Assembly (NCBI GenBank): GCA_946638265.1
Contig: CAMPBN010000036.1
Span: forward strand, 1 to 9,115
Length of the DNA stretch: 9,115 nt
Reading direction: 5' to 3'
Source of the DNA: an uncultured Bacillota bacterium
GTDB lineage: Bacteria > Bacillota > Clostridia > Peptostreptococcales > Anaerovoracaceae
Under the pieces are notes generated by a model. It worked only from the letters and a program-made list of their open reading frames with translations, did not search any database and had not been told where the DNA came from. Within the stretch, counting starts at the first letter, position 1; each line of letters starts with the position of its first letter. Made by a program: the position numbers and the translations under genes. Below are positions 1-5,900 of the stretch, in pieces.

Positions 1-371
1 TCTTTTTTTATTTTTTCAGCCTCGGCTTCAGCTGCGCTTGTGATGCGCAGGGCATCCATCTCGGCTTTTCTGGTGATGGCTTTGCTTTCTTCCAAAGCCC
101 TGGTGATCTGAACGTCTGCCGCCGATGTAGGCAGCTGACCGAACAGCGTCTGTCCAAGGTCGTCAACAAAATTGGCAGGATTGATATCTTCCGCAATGTT
201 TCCCTGATTTGCCGGCGCAGGACTTTGCTGCGGCGCCAGTTCCTTCAATTCCGGCTTTTGCGGCTCGCTCTGAGCTGCAGGCTCCGCTTTTGGCGCAGGC
301 TTTTCCTTTGCCTTTTCTATTTCGGGATTCGGAATTACTTCAACATAGCGGGCTTTGACAATTCTACTCAA
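1..371 (-). CDS. fliH: FliH, flagellar export-ATPase regulator (N-terminal part, 3' end outside window)
   Basis: FliH binds the export ATPase FliI in the cytoplasm and helps dock it at the export gate and C ring. About 123 codons are visible, with no stop up to the window edge. The protein starts (M)SRIVKARYVEV, a typical FliH opening. A Pro/Ala/Glu/Gln-rich linker follows (about residues 20-55). A charged, Ala/Glu/Lys-rich stretch at the visible end looks like the start of the FliH coiled coil. The start must be TTG at 371-369, because a TAA sits directly before it in frame and no ATG or GTG lies in the first part of the frame. An AAAGGA Shine-Dalgarno (385-380) lies 8 bases upstream. The gene overlaps the fliG stop by 8 bases, so translation is probably coupled. 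The family call rests on the N-terminal motif plus its place directly after fliG; the conserved C-terminal domain is not in view. Confidence 0.85.
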   Translation of the reverse strand, partial: MSRIVKARYVEVIPNPEIEKAKEKPAPKAEPAAQSEPQKPELKELAPQQSPAPANQGNIAEDINPANFVDDLGQTLFGQLPTSAADVQITRALEESKAITRKAEMDALRITSAAEAEAEKIKK

Positions 372-1506
372 TTATCTCATCCTTTCCACCCTTCATAATT
401 ACAATTTCGCCTTCTTCTTCGAGTCGTCTTATGATAGCTACAATCTTTTGCTGCGCTTCTTCTACGTCACGCACACGCAGATTGTGGAGGTATTCCATTT
501 CGCTTCGAACCGTGTCTGCCATACGTTGTGACATATTGGCGAAGATAACGGTCGAAACATCTTTGTTGGAGCCCTTGAGGGCCACCGCCATGTCCTTGGT
601 CTCCACTTCTCTGATAAATCTCTGGATGGAGTAGGAGTCCAGAACGATGATATCTTCGAATACGAACATTCGCTTTCTGATTTCGTCCGTGAGTTTCGGA
701 TCCTTGCGGGACAGCTCGTCGAAGATGTATTTTTCCGCGCTTCGGTCGACAGAGTTCATAACTTCCGCGATGTAGTCGATACCGCCGACTTCCATCAGTT
801 CTACGGAAATTACGGAGTCGAACTTGCGCTCCAGAATATTTTCAACCTGCTTGATGATTTCAGGCGAGGTTCTGTCCATTTTGGCGATTCTCTCTACTAC
901 TTCGATACGAATGTCCTTTGGCAGCTCGGAAATAACCTGTGCAGCCTGCTCGGACTTGGCATACGAAAGTATGAGAGCGATGGTCTGCGGGTGCTCGTTC
1001 ATGATCATGTTCATGATATTCTTTGCATCCGCTTTTCTGATAAATTCAAAGGCTTTGGTATGGATGCTCTTGGTAACGCGGTCCAGCAGCTGGTTGCCCT
1101 GCTGCGGTCCGAAGGCCTTCTCCAGAACGGTCTTAGCGTAGTTGATGCCGCCTTCCAGATATACCTTTTGAGCTACACAAAGTCCGTAAAATTCTTTGAC
1201 CACCATATCCGAGATTTCCGGTGAAACGGACTCGAATCTGGTGATTTCATATGTCAGTTTTTCAACATCTTCTTCAGGAAGATTTCTGTATATGGCGGCT
1301 GCCGCATCATCGCCCAGAGCGATGATAATCTGCGCAGCTTTCTGGCGAGGTGTCAGGGCATCGGTTTCAGCAAACCGCAGGCTTTTGCCGCTGAGGGCTT
1401 CAGCCATATTGCCGGAGGCGTCTCCTCCACCGGGAGCTTCGGCAGCTGCCACTTCTTCAGCAGCTTCCTCAACTACTTCGCCTTTTTTCATTTTTTTCTT
1501 GGCCAT
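364..1506 (-). CDS. fliG: FliG, flagellar motor switch/rotor protein
   Basis: FliG forms the top of the cytoplasmic C ring, binds the FliF tail, and interacts with the stator to generate torque and with FliM to switch. The 380-residue product has the N domain (about 48-140, opening LTPRQKAAQIIIALG), the middle domain with the EHPQ motif (171-174), the MFVF hinge (280-283) and the torque domain (KGSN at 311-314, NMSQR at 324-328, RVRDVEEAQQKI from 344). It ends in the usual GGKDEIIE-type tail. The protein is about 40 residues longer than usual because of a Lys/Glu/Ala-rich N-terminal extension (1-46). The ATG at 1506 has AAAGGGG 7 bases upstream, so the extension is probably translated; an internal ATG (Met34) is the alternative. 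At the expected torque positions Lys311, Arg328, Glu336 and Arg344 are kept, but Ser335 replaces the first acidic residue. The gene lies 20 bases after fliF. Confidence 0.97.
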   Translation of the reverse strand: MAKKKMKKGEVVEEAAEEVAAAEAPGGGDASGNMAEALSGKSLRFAETDALTPRQKAAQIIIALGDDAAAAIYRNLPEEDVEKLTYEITRFESVSPEISDMVVKEFYGLCVAQKVYLEGGINYAKTVLEKAFGPQQGNQLLDRVTKSIHTKAFEFIRKADAKNIMNMIMNEHPQTIALILSYAKSEQAAQVISELPKDIRIEVVERIAKMDRTSPEIIKQVENILERKFDSVISVELMEVGGIDYIAEVMNSVDRSAEKYIFDELSRKDPKLTDEIRKRMFVFEDIIVLDSYSIQRFIREVETKDMAVALKGSNKDVSTVIFANMSQRMADTVRSEMEYLHNLRVRDVEEAQQKIVAIIRRLEEEGEIVIMKGGKDEIIE

Positions 1507-1526
1507 AGGCTGTCCCCTTTATATTC

Positions 1527-3092
1527 TTACCTTTCTTCGTCTGCGCGCAGCCATTGCTTGATCATCTGGGCTGCAACCTCAGGGTTGTTAATTGTAAAGT
1601 CTTTGATTTCGCCAACCAAAGCGTTGTCGATACGTTCGATAGGACCAAGAGGCTCTTCCGTATCCACTTCTTCGCCAAATGCTTCTGCAGCCAGTCTTTC
1701 CTGTTCCAGACGCTCTGCTTCCGCAAGCGCCTCTGCTTCCAGCTGCTTGCGCCTTCTGCGAATAAGTATGGATGCGATGATAGCTGCCAGAAGGAGCACT
1801 GCCAAAACGCCAATGATGGCATATGTTATCAGGCCCAGGCCGCCTTCTTCTATTTCAGGCTCGGTCGGCTCTTCATAGAATTTGAAGCTCTCTACCGTGA
1901 TGCTTTCGCTCGGAACACCGGAAGCACCGGACACCAGATTGGTGAGGTTTTCCCTTTCGCCCGGGTCGAAACTGTTCTTGTCTACTACCACGCCGATGGA
2001 CAAAGCGGAGATATATGCTCCGTTCTTCTCCAAAAGCGTCTTGACGTATGAAACGTCGTATTTGATATTGTCACTGGTGGAGTCCGAAGAAGTCTGGCTG
2101 TTGCCGTCCCCCGTCGGATATTCGGTCACATCGGCATTTGTGGATGTTCCCGGCACTCCGCCATCCCCCGAATTGGAGGAATAATTGTCTGTTGCATGTG
2201 TTTCTTCGTTGACAACACCCGTATTGTTGCCGTTGTTCTGAGGATCTGAAGGATAATAGTTCATCTCCTCGCGGACGAGGTTGTCAGTGTCGATGGTGGC
2301 CGCTACGGAAACCTTGAAATGCTCTTCGCCGTAAGGTCCTTCCAGCACGTGTTCCACTTTTTTCTTGATGGCGCTTTCCACCTCGGCCGCCAGACGGGTG
2401 CGCTTTGCGTCCGCCGCTGAGCTTTCGTCTGAAGTCAGGCTGTTGCCGTGTCCGTCCGTGATGGAAACGTTATTGGTGGTCAGGCCCTTGACTGCCGAAG
2501 CCACCAGATTTCTGATACCTTCCACCTGCTCTTCTTTGAGCTCCTGACCGGTCTTCATATGAACCACTACCGAAGCGGTAGGCTCCGTCTTTTCGGTCAG
2601 ATAGAAAACACTTTCTTCAGGCTGAGCCAGCGTAACGATGGCCTGCTTCACGCCTTCGAGAGTTTCGATGGACGCGCCCAGTCTTTCCTGGAGCTGCAGC
2701 GTCTCATACTGCCTTCTCTCGTAGTCGGTGGTCAGCATGCTCGAATTTTCTTCGATGAGATAGTAGGAAAGGCCGCTCTTCGGGTAGCCCGCCGTGGCCA
2801 GCGACATTCTGACCGTAGACTCCTGTTCTGCCGGTACCTGAATGGCATTGCCGTCCACCACTCTCACCTCTATCTCCTGGTCGCTCAGAGCTTTAAGAAT
2901 CTCAGAGGTCTCGGTCTCGCTCAGGTCCGAATAGATGGTCACATATTCTGTTTTGTTCAATGTCATTGTCAGCACAAGCGCAAGAATCAAAACGGCAAGA
3001 ATCACCGCGATGATTATGATCCTGACTCTCATGCTGAGACCGCCCCAAAACGTTTTGATGGGGTCTGTGATCTTTTTAAGCCTCTCGTTCAT
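1527..3092 (-). CDS. fliF: FliF, flagellar MS-ring protein
   Basis: FliF forms the membrane-embedded MS ring, the base on which rod, C ring and export gate assemble. The 521-residue product has a first membrane helix (about 23-44), then the periplasm-side/extracellular ring-building domains (about 48-215 and 225-405). Within these, the segment LATAGYPKSGLSYYLIEE (98-115) is strongly family-like. A Gly/Ser/Asn/Thr-rich low-complexity stretch (about 285-342) fits the beta-collar insertion. A second membrane helix (about 419-443) is followed by RRRRK, a Glu/Ala-rich linker and the FliG-binding tail (KDFTINNPEVAAQMIKQWL, 497-515). Length is normal for the family. The ATG at 3092 is preceded by GAGGGT about 4 bases away. 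fliE ends 44 bases upstream and fliG begins 20 bases downstream on the same strand, consistent with co-transcription. The FliF tail is the partner of the FliG N domain encoded next door. Confidence 0.98.
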   Translation of the reverse strand: MNERLKKITDPIKTFWGGLSMRVRIIIIAVILAVLILALVLTMTLNKTEYVTIYSDLSETETSEILKALSDQEIEVRVVDGNAIQVPAEQESTVRMSLATAGYPKSGLSYYLIEENSSMLTTDYERRQYETLQLQERLGASIETLEGVKQAIVTLAQPEESVFYLTEKTEPTASVVVHMKTGQELKEEQVEGIRNLVASAVKGLTTNNVSITDGHGNSLTSDESSAADAKRTRLAAEVESAIKKKVEHVLEGPYGEEHFKVSVAATIDTDNLVREEMNYYPSDPQNNGNNTGVVNEETHATDNYSSNSGDGGVPGTSTNADVTEYPTGDGNSQTSSDSTSDNIKYDVSYVKTLLEKNGAYISALSIGVVVDKNSFDPGERENLTNLVSGASGVPSESITVESFKFYEEPTEPEIEEGGLGLITYAIIGVLAVLLLAAIIASILIRRRRKQLEAEALAEAERLEQERLAAEAFGEEVDTEEPLGPIERIDNALVGEIKDFTINNPEVAAQMIKQWLRADEER

Positions 3093-3136
3093 TCATACCC
3101 TCTAAGTTCGCTGCTCCAAAGTCTGTCCGCCTGAGA

Positions 3137-3463
3137 TTACAGGTTGGTGTTCATTACTTCTTTGTAGGCATCCAGAAGCTTGTTTCTGATCTGAACCATG
3201 CTTTCGAGTGCCATTTCAGCTTTCATTTCGTTGATCATCATGTCATGCATGGAGTCCATGTTGCCGATGGAAAGATTGTATGCATCCACCTTGGTCTGAT
3301 TTTCAGTCTCGATGACATTGCCGATAACATCATTCAGCATTGTCTTGAATGCGCTTTCAGGCTTCTGAACTTCCGAAGCCGGGTGGAGCTTCTGATTGGC
3401 TTCCTGCACCCATTTGAGTTTGCTGGCGTCTATTCCGCCGGAGATCGGTACTATATAACTCAT
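3137..3463 (-). CDS. fliE: FliE, MS-ring/rod junction protein
   Basis: FliE is the small protein that joins the MS ring to the proximal rod and is exported early. The 108-residue product matches the family in length and in its C-terminal helices: a Met-rich segment (MDSMHDMMINEMKAEMALE, 69-87) runs into VQIRNKLLDAYKEVM (90-104), the FliE signature. No signal peptide is present, as expected for a type III export substrate. The ATG at 3463 has AGGAGGT about 5 bases upstream, and this ribosome binding site overlaps the flgC stop codon (gap of only 10 bases), suggesting coupled translation. fliF follows 44 bases downstream. The order flgC-fliE-fliF is the conserved one in Bacillota fla/che operons. 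Confidence 0.95.
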   Translation of the reverse strand: MSYIVPISGGIDASKLKWVQEANQKLHPASEVQKPESAFKTMLNDVIGNVIETENQTKVDAYNLSIGNMDSMHDMMINEMKAEMALESMVQIRNKLLDAYKEVMNTNL

Positions 3464-3473
3464 TTTCTACCTC

Positions 3474-4001
3474 CTAGATTTTCATGTCCATGGCCCTTTG
3501 CAGCATTTCCTTCACTGCATTGTAGGCCGTAATGTTTGCTTCGTATGTGCGGCTGGCGTCCATGGCGTCGATGATTTCCTGAGTGACATCCACGTTCGGA
3601 TACATCACATATCCGTTTTCGTCAGCATCCGGATGGTCCGGATCGTAGACCGGAACGAAATCCGTCTGGTCTTCCAAAATGGCGCCCACTTTGACGCCTC
3701 GCAGGTCCTCGTCCATGAACTCTGTGGCCTTGCTGTAGGTCTCGCCTCTGCGGGCTGCCGCCAGCTGAGCCTGCGCCCTGGCCGATATATGGCCGTTTTT
3801 GGCCGCCTCGAGCACTTCTTTGAATCTTACGTCTTTGTTGTCCTGACCCTGAATGTACGGAACCTTGCGCCTGTACGGTCCACCGCTTTCGGTACGGGTG
3901 GTTTCCGCGTTCGCAATATTTTGGGATATTATGTCAAGCCTGTGCTTTTGCATCGTCAGGCCGGATCCGCTTATATCCAGAGATTTTAAGAAATCCGTCA
4001 T
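3474..4001 (-). CDS. flgC: FlgC, proximal rod protein (with extra internal segment)
   Basis: FlgC is one of the proximal-rod subunits of the axial structure, exported through the flagellar type III gate. The 175-residue product has the N-terminal rod/hook motif (SGSGLTMQKHRLDIISQNIANAET, shown in parts at 11-34), then PYRRK (42-46), a central FVPVYDPDHPDA segment (115-126), YPNVDVTQEIIDAMDASRTYEAN (134-156) and a hydrophobic heptad C-terminal helix. It is about 25 residues longer than the roughly 150-residue norm. The extra material is an Ala/Arg/Lys-rich segment at about 62-97. The ATG at 4001 has GGGGAGG about 7 bases upstream. It is 47 bases after flgB and 10 before fliE, in the same orientation. 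The flanking conserved blocks are intact and in frame, so the insertion does not look like a frameshift. Confidence 0.96.
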   Translation of the reverse strand: MTDFLKSLDISGSGLTMQKHRLDIISQNIANAETTRTESGGPYRRKVPYIQGQDNKDVRFKEVLEAAKNGHISARAQAQLAAARRGETYSKATEFMDEDLRGVKVGAILEDQTDFVPVYDPDHPDADENGYVMYPNVDVTQEIIDAMDASRTYEANITAYNAVKEMLQRAMDMKI

Positions 4002-4048
4002 CTTTTTTCCTCCCCACCGGCGCTTTCAATACCACCGGTCGTCCCCTT

Positions 4049-4447
4049 TTAGTTGTTGCTGCTGAGTGCAGTCTTGAGTCTTGCGTACATGCTCGTCATG
4101 CTGTTTGTCAGATACATGTACTGCAGCTGGGCCTTTGCCAGCTCGATGCTTTCGCCGTCCATGTCTACGTTGTTGCCGTCAAGTCTCTGCGAAATCGTTC
4201 TGTCCTCGGCAACTCTGATGTTGGTATTTTCGATGGCCGGAAGATGAGATCTGATCTCTTCTCTGGTCTTGGCCGTATCCTGGATCTTCATCACTTCTTC
4301 GCGAAGCGCATCTTCGAAAGTGACCACCTTGGCTTTGAAACCCGGCGTGTCATAATTGGCAAGGTTGGTAGAGATAGCTCTCTGCCGCTCCCAAACCCCG
4401 TCAAGCGCTCTTTTTACAACCGACGAGGATATGCTGTCGCCTATCAT
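4049..4447 (-). CDS. flgB: FlgB, proximal rod protein
   Basis: FlgB is the rod subunit closest to the MS ring and the first gene of this operon. With the start I prefer, the product is 132 residues, near the usual FlgB length. It shows the rod motif STNLANYDTPGFKAK (26-40) and the C-terminal DGNNVDMDGE block (90-99) followed by LAKAQLQYMYLTNSM. Three in-frame ATGs exist, at 4474, 4456 and 4447. The AAAGGAGG ribosome binding site (4464-4457) lies downstream of the first ATG and touches the second, leaving a good 9-base spacer only for 4447. The resulting N terminus MIGDSISSSVV also resembles other FlgB proteins. A sigma-A-type promoter (4512-4540) lies about 65 bases upstream, giving a short leader, so this gene very likely opens the early flagellar operon that continues through fliH. 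Confidence 0.96.
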   Translation of the reverse strand: MIGDSISSSVVKRALDGVWERQRAISTNLANYDTPGFKAKVVTFEDALREEVMKIQDTAKTREEIRSHLPAIENTNIRVAEDRTISQRLDGNNVDMDGESIELAKAQLQYMYLTNSMTSMYARLKTALSSNN

Positions 4448-4456
4448 TTTTCTCAT

Positions 4457-4464
4457 CCTCCTTT
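4457..4464 (-). promoter_or_regulatory. Ribosome binding site deciding the flgB start
   Basis: AAAGGAGG on the minus strand is a strong Shine-Dalgarno. It lies downstream of the first in-frame ATG (4474) and directly abuts the second (4456). Only the ATG at 4447, 9 bases away, is well placed, so FlgB starts MIGDSI. Confidence 0.85.
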
Positions 4465-4511
4465 CATTTTGCATTTTAAATAGAATATAAAACCCGCATC
4501 GTACTGCTATA

Positions 4512-4540
4512 ATTCTACTATAAAACGCTCAACTTTTCAA
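4512..4540 (-). promoter_or_regulatory. Sigma-A-type promoter of the flgB-fliH operon
   Basis: On the minus strand, TTGAAA (4540-4535) is separated by exactly 17 bases from TAGAAT (4517-4512), a near-consensus housekeeping promoter. The predicted transcript start is around 4505, giving a leader of about 60 bases to the flgB ATG. It is the best sigma-A match in the divergent gap. It fits the known use of sigma-A for early flagellar operons in Bacillus. The -35 overlaps one of two TTGAAAA repeats spaced 10 bases apart. Not experimentally shown. Confidence 0.7.
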
Positions 4541-4541
4541 C

Positions 4542-4558
4542 ATTTTTCAATGAAAATT
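4542..4558. promoter_or_regulatory. Possible operator dyad next to the flgB -35
   Basis: ATTTTTCAATGAAAATT is a 17-base imperfect dyad (6 of 7 arm positions pair, 3-base centre) immediately upstream of the flgB -35. It resembles the CodY box AATTTTCWGAAAATT but with a centre two bases longer. The local sequence is very AT-rich, so chance similarity is possible. Confidence 0.25.
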
Positions 4559-4576
4559 CAAACAATTTTTAGCGAA

Positions 4577-4603
4577 TGCAATTGCAAGAAAAATCGCCGA
4601 TAT
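4577..4603 (+). promoter_or_regulatory. Weak second sigma-28-like site with palindrome
   Basis: GCCGATAT (4596-4603) matches the Bacillus SigD -10 exactly. The octamer 11 bases upstream, TGCAATTG, agrees with TAAAGTTT at only 4 of 8 positions. It is part of a perfect 10-bp palindrome, TGCAATTGCA (4577-4586). This could be an upstream flgM promoter, a regulator site, or neither. GCCGATAT also occurs by chance inside flgC. Confidence 0.2.
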
Positions 4604-4735
4604 GGATTGACTTTTCTGTAAATTATAGTAAATTTATATTGGGTGTATCCGGCGCACGGATTCGCCTGAAAAATGCAAGCTGCGGGTGCCCTTGGAAAAA
4701 ATCCGAAAAAATTTTAAAAAACTTTAATTTTTTTC

Positions 4736-4762
4736 TAAAGTTCTCTAAGGTGCGACCGATAA
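4736..4762 (+). promoter_or_regulatory. Sigma-28 (SigD/FliA) promoter of flgM
   Basis: TAAAGTTC (4736-4743), an 11-base spacer, then ACCGATAA (4755-4762) match the sigma-28 consensus TAAAGTTT-N11-GCCGATAA at 14 of 16 positions with ideal spacing. The start site should be near 4770, giving a leader of about 80 bases before flgM. The downstream flgL promoter has the same extended -10 (GACCGATAATAT). The site implies that FlgM, the anti-sigma-28 factor, is made under sigma-28 control. Confidence 0.88.
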
Positions 4763-4849
4763 TATTTACGAGCGGAGTAGAAGAACTTCGCCGGGCAGCC
4801 CGATTTGGGCGGCTCAACACCTGATAATTTCAAGGAAAGAGGGAATACC

Positions 4850-5164
4850 ATGGAAATTAGTTTCGTAAACAACGACAAAGCTTTACAGCCAAAGCAGGTT
4901 CGCGATCAGAACAACGACGTTAATCGCAACGTCAGCAGCGAAGAAAACAAAAAGTACACTATGAAAAACAGTGTGGACAGTGCGGAAATCTCCTCCACTT
5001 ACTCGGGGAATTTCGAAGACAAGCGCCTTACGGTAGCTAAGTCCGCAATCCTTTACGATGTAACTGTAGGCGGAAACAACAAGATCGCCGAGATCTCCCA
5101 GGAAATCTCCGACGGCACTTACAATGTTTCTTCCGAGCTCTTGGCAAAAGCCATCCTCGGCTAG
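4850..5164 (+). CDS. flgM: FlgM, anti-sigma-28 factor
   Basis: FlgM binds and inhibits sigma-28 until the hook-basal body is complete. The 104-residue product has a polar, Asn/Asp/Lys-rich and probably disordered N-terminal half (1-45), a VDSAEISS motif (42-49) typical of Gram-positive FlgM, and the sigma-binding C-terminal helices (about 59-103) with IAEISQEISDGTYNVSSELLAKAIL. It is slightly longer than the 85-100 residues common in the family. The ATG at 4850 has GAGGG about 6 bases upstream. An upstream TTG (4805) in the same frame would add 15 residues but lacks a ribosome binding site. A sigma-28 promoter lies about 90 bases upstream, so feedback on its own synthesis is expected. flgN follows after 59 bases. 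The call is secure from the motif, the size and the flgM-flgN-flgK-flgL context. Confidence 0.93.
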   Translation: MEISFVNNDKALQPKQVRDQNNDVNRNVSSEENKKYTMKNSVDSAEISSTYSGNFEDKRLTVAKSAILYDVTVGGNNKIAEISQEISDGTYNVSSELLAKAILG

Positions 5165-5223
5165 ATATCCCCTGCACATGACCACATCGGAAATCTTATG
5201 AATCTTGCAATCCGGAGATTACT

Positions 5224-5727
5224 ATGAGCAAAGTTACTTTTTCAGAAAAACATTACAAGGCTTTAGATGGCCTCTATGCCTACATGACGGAAATTCTCGG
5301 ACTGTACGAGGGTATTATTCCTATGCTCAAAGACGAGCTGGCCGCCATTTCGGCTGATGACACCGTCAGTCTTGATGCGAGTATGAACGCTCAGCAGGCA
5401 GTGATTCTGAAGACCAAACATTTTTCCGAGAAGATAGCGGAATTTTCCAGGGATATTGAAGTTCCGAACACCAATCTGCGTACCCTCGCCGCCGGACTTC
5501 CGAATGGTGAAGGCGAAAGATTCAGAGCGCTCCACGACAAGTACGAGACTGTCCTTCAGGAGGTGCTCTTCTACCGCAACAAGTGCAAGGAACTCCTTTC
5601 ATCCAAGATCTATGGCATCGAGCGCAGGCTGGACGCCATGGGCGCAGTTGACAATACCACATACAACAGTCAGGCAGGAGAAGTACAGACTTCCCGATTC
5701 CCGCAATCCTTTCATCTGGACGCGTAG
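5224..5727 (+). CDS. flgN: FlgN, export chaperone for FlgK and FlgL
   Basis: FlgN is a cytoplasmic chaperone that binds the C-terminal helices of the hook-filament junction proteins FlgK and FlgL and delivers them to the export gate. The 167-residue product is predicted to be almost entirely helical, with long amphipathic segments (about 8-75 and 95-138), the FlgN architecture. The tail TYNSQAGEVQTSRF (146-159) resembles the Tyr-Asn/Gly tail of Gram-positive FlgN proteins such as Bacillus YvyG. Sequence conservation in this family is low, so the identification leans on length, helix pattern and position between flgM and flgK, whose product is its client. The ATG at 5224 has GGAG 6 bases upstream. 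It is probably co-transcribed with flgM; no terminator is visible in the 59-base gap. Confidence 0.88.
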   Translation: MSKVTFSEKHYKALDGLYAYMTEILGLYEGIIPMLKDELAAISADDTVSLDASMNAQQAVILKTKHFSEKIAEFSRDIEVPNTNLRTLAAGLPNGEGERFRALHDKYETVLQEVLFYRNKCKELLSSKIYGIERRLDAMGAVDNTTYNSQAGEVQTSRFPQSFHLDA

Positions 5728-5767
5728 CCATGCGGCTTGCGCCGGATAAATATATAGTTTTGTAATT

Positions 5768-5794
5768 TTGTTATGTTTTTAGCTTTTTTACAAT
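5768..5794 (+). promoter_or_regulatory. Possible sigma-A-type promoter before flgK
   Basis: TTGTTA (5768-5773) and TACAAT (5789-5794) are good hexamers, but the 15-base spacer is shorter than the usual 16-18. The surrounding T-rich sequence makes chance matches likely. If real, it would give flgK a leader of about 155 bases containing the hairpin at 5868-5900. Confidence 0.25.
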
Positions 5795-5867
5795 ATGGGT
5801 TTTAAATAGCTAATAAAACATCCAAAATAAAAAACTAAAAATTTCCTTATTATAAAAGAGACGCTCA

Positions 5868-5900
5868 GCGGCGATCAGGCAATTAAATCTGATTCGCTGC
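5868..5900 (+). other. Imperfect hairpin in the flgK leader
   Basis: GCGGCGATCAG (5868-5878) can pair with CTGAT-T-CGCTGC (5889-5900): 11 pairs including one G-T wobble and one bulged T, with a 10-base loop. No T-run follows, so it is not an intrinsic terminator on the plus strand. It lies 55 bases before flgK and could affect translation or mRNA stability; its role is unknown. Confidence 0.4.

Noticed and set aside
2448..3134. Long open frame (228 codons) on the plus strand opposite fliF
   Set aside because: It is fully antisense to the well-conserved fliF. Its translation is His/Arg/Leu-rich without any recognisable motif, a typical shadow frame.
3321..3328. GCCGATAA, a perfect sigma-28 -10, on the plus strand inside fliE
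   Set aside because: No -35 match 11 bases upstream, antisense orientation, and it encodes conserved FliE sequence on the other strand.
3781..3788. GCCGATAT, a SigD-like -10, on the plus strand inside flgC
   Set aside because: No -35 element; a chance match within coding sequence.
4576..4824. Open frame of 82 codons in the flgB-flgM gap (and a similar one on the other strand)
   Set aside because: It runs through the promoter region, has no ribosome binding site, and its composition follows the AT-rich DNA rather than a protein.
4805..4849. TTG start extending FlgM by 15 residues
   Set aside because: No Shine-Dalgarno lies before the TTG, while the ATG at 4850 has GAGGG well placed and gives the family-like length.
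4448..4849. Cyclic-di-GMP riboswitch, common near clostridial flagellar operons
   Set aside because: I could not find the conserved GEMM core segments on either strand in this gap or in the flgK leader.
5722..5770. Intrinsic terminator after flgN
   Set aside because: The AGCC/GGCT stem is only 4 pairs and the T-rich sequence does not follow it directly.
5853..5877. Possible sigma-28 promoter before flgK (TAAAAGAG ... GGCGATCA)
   Set aside because: The spacer is only 9 bases, both boxes are mismatched, and the -10 part lies within the hairpin stem.
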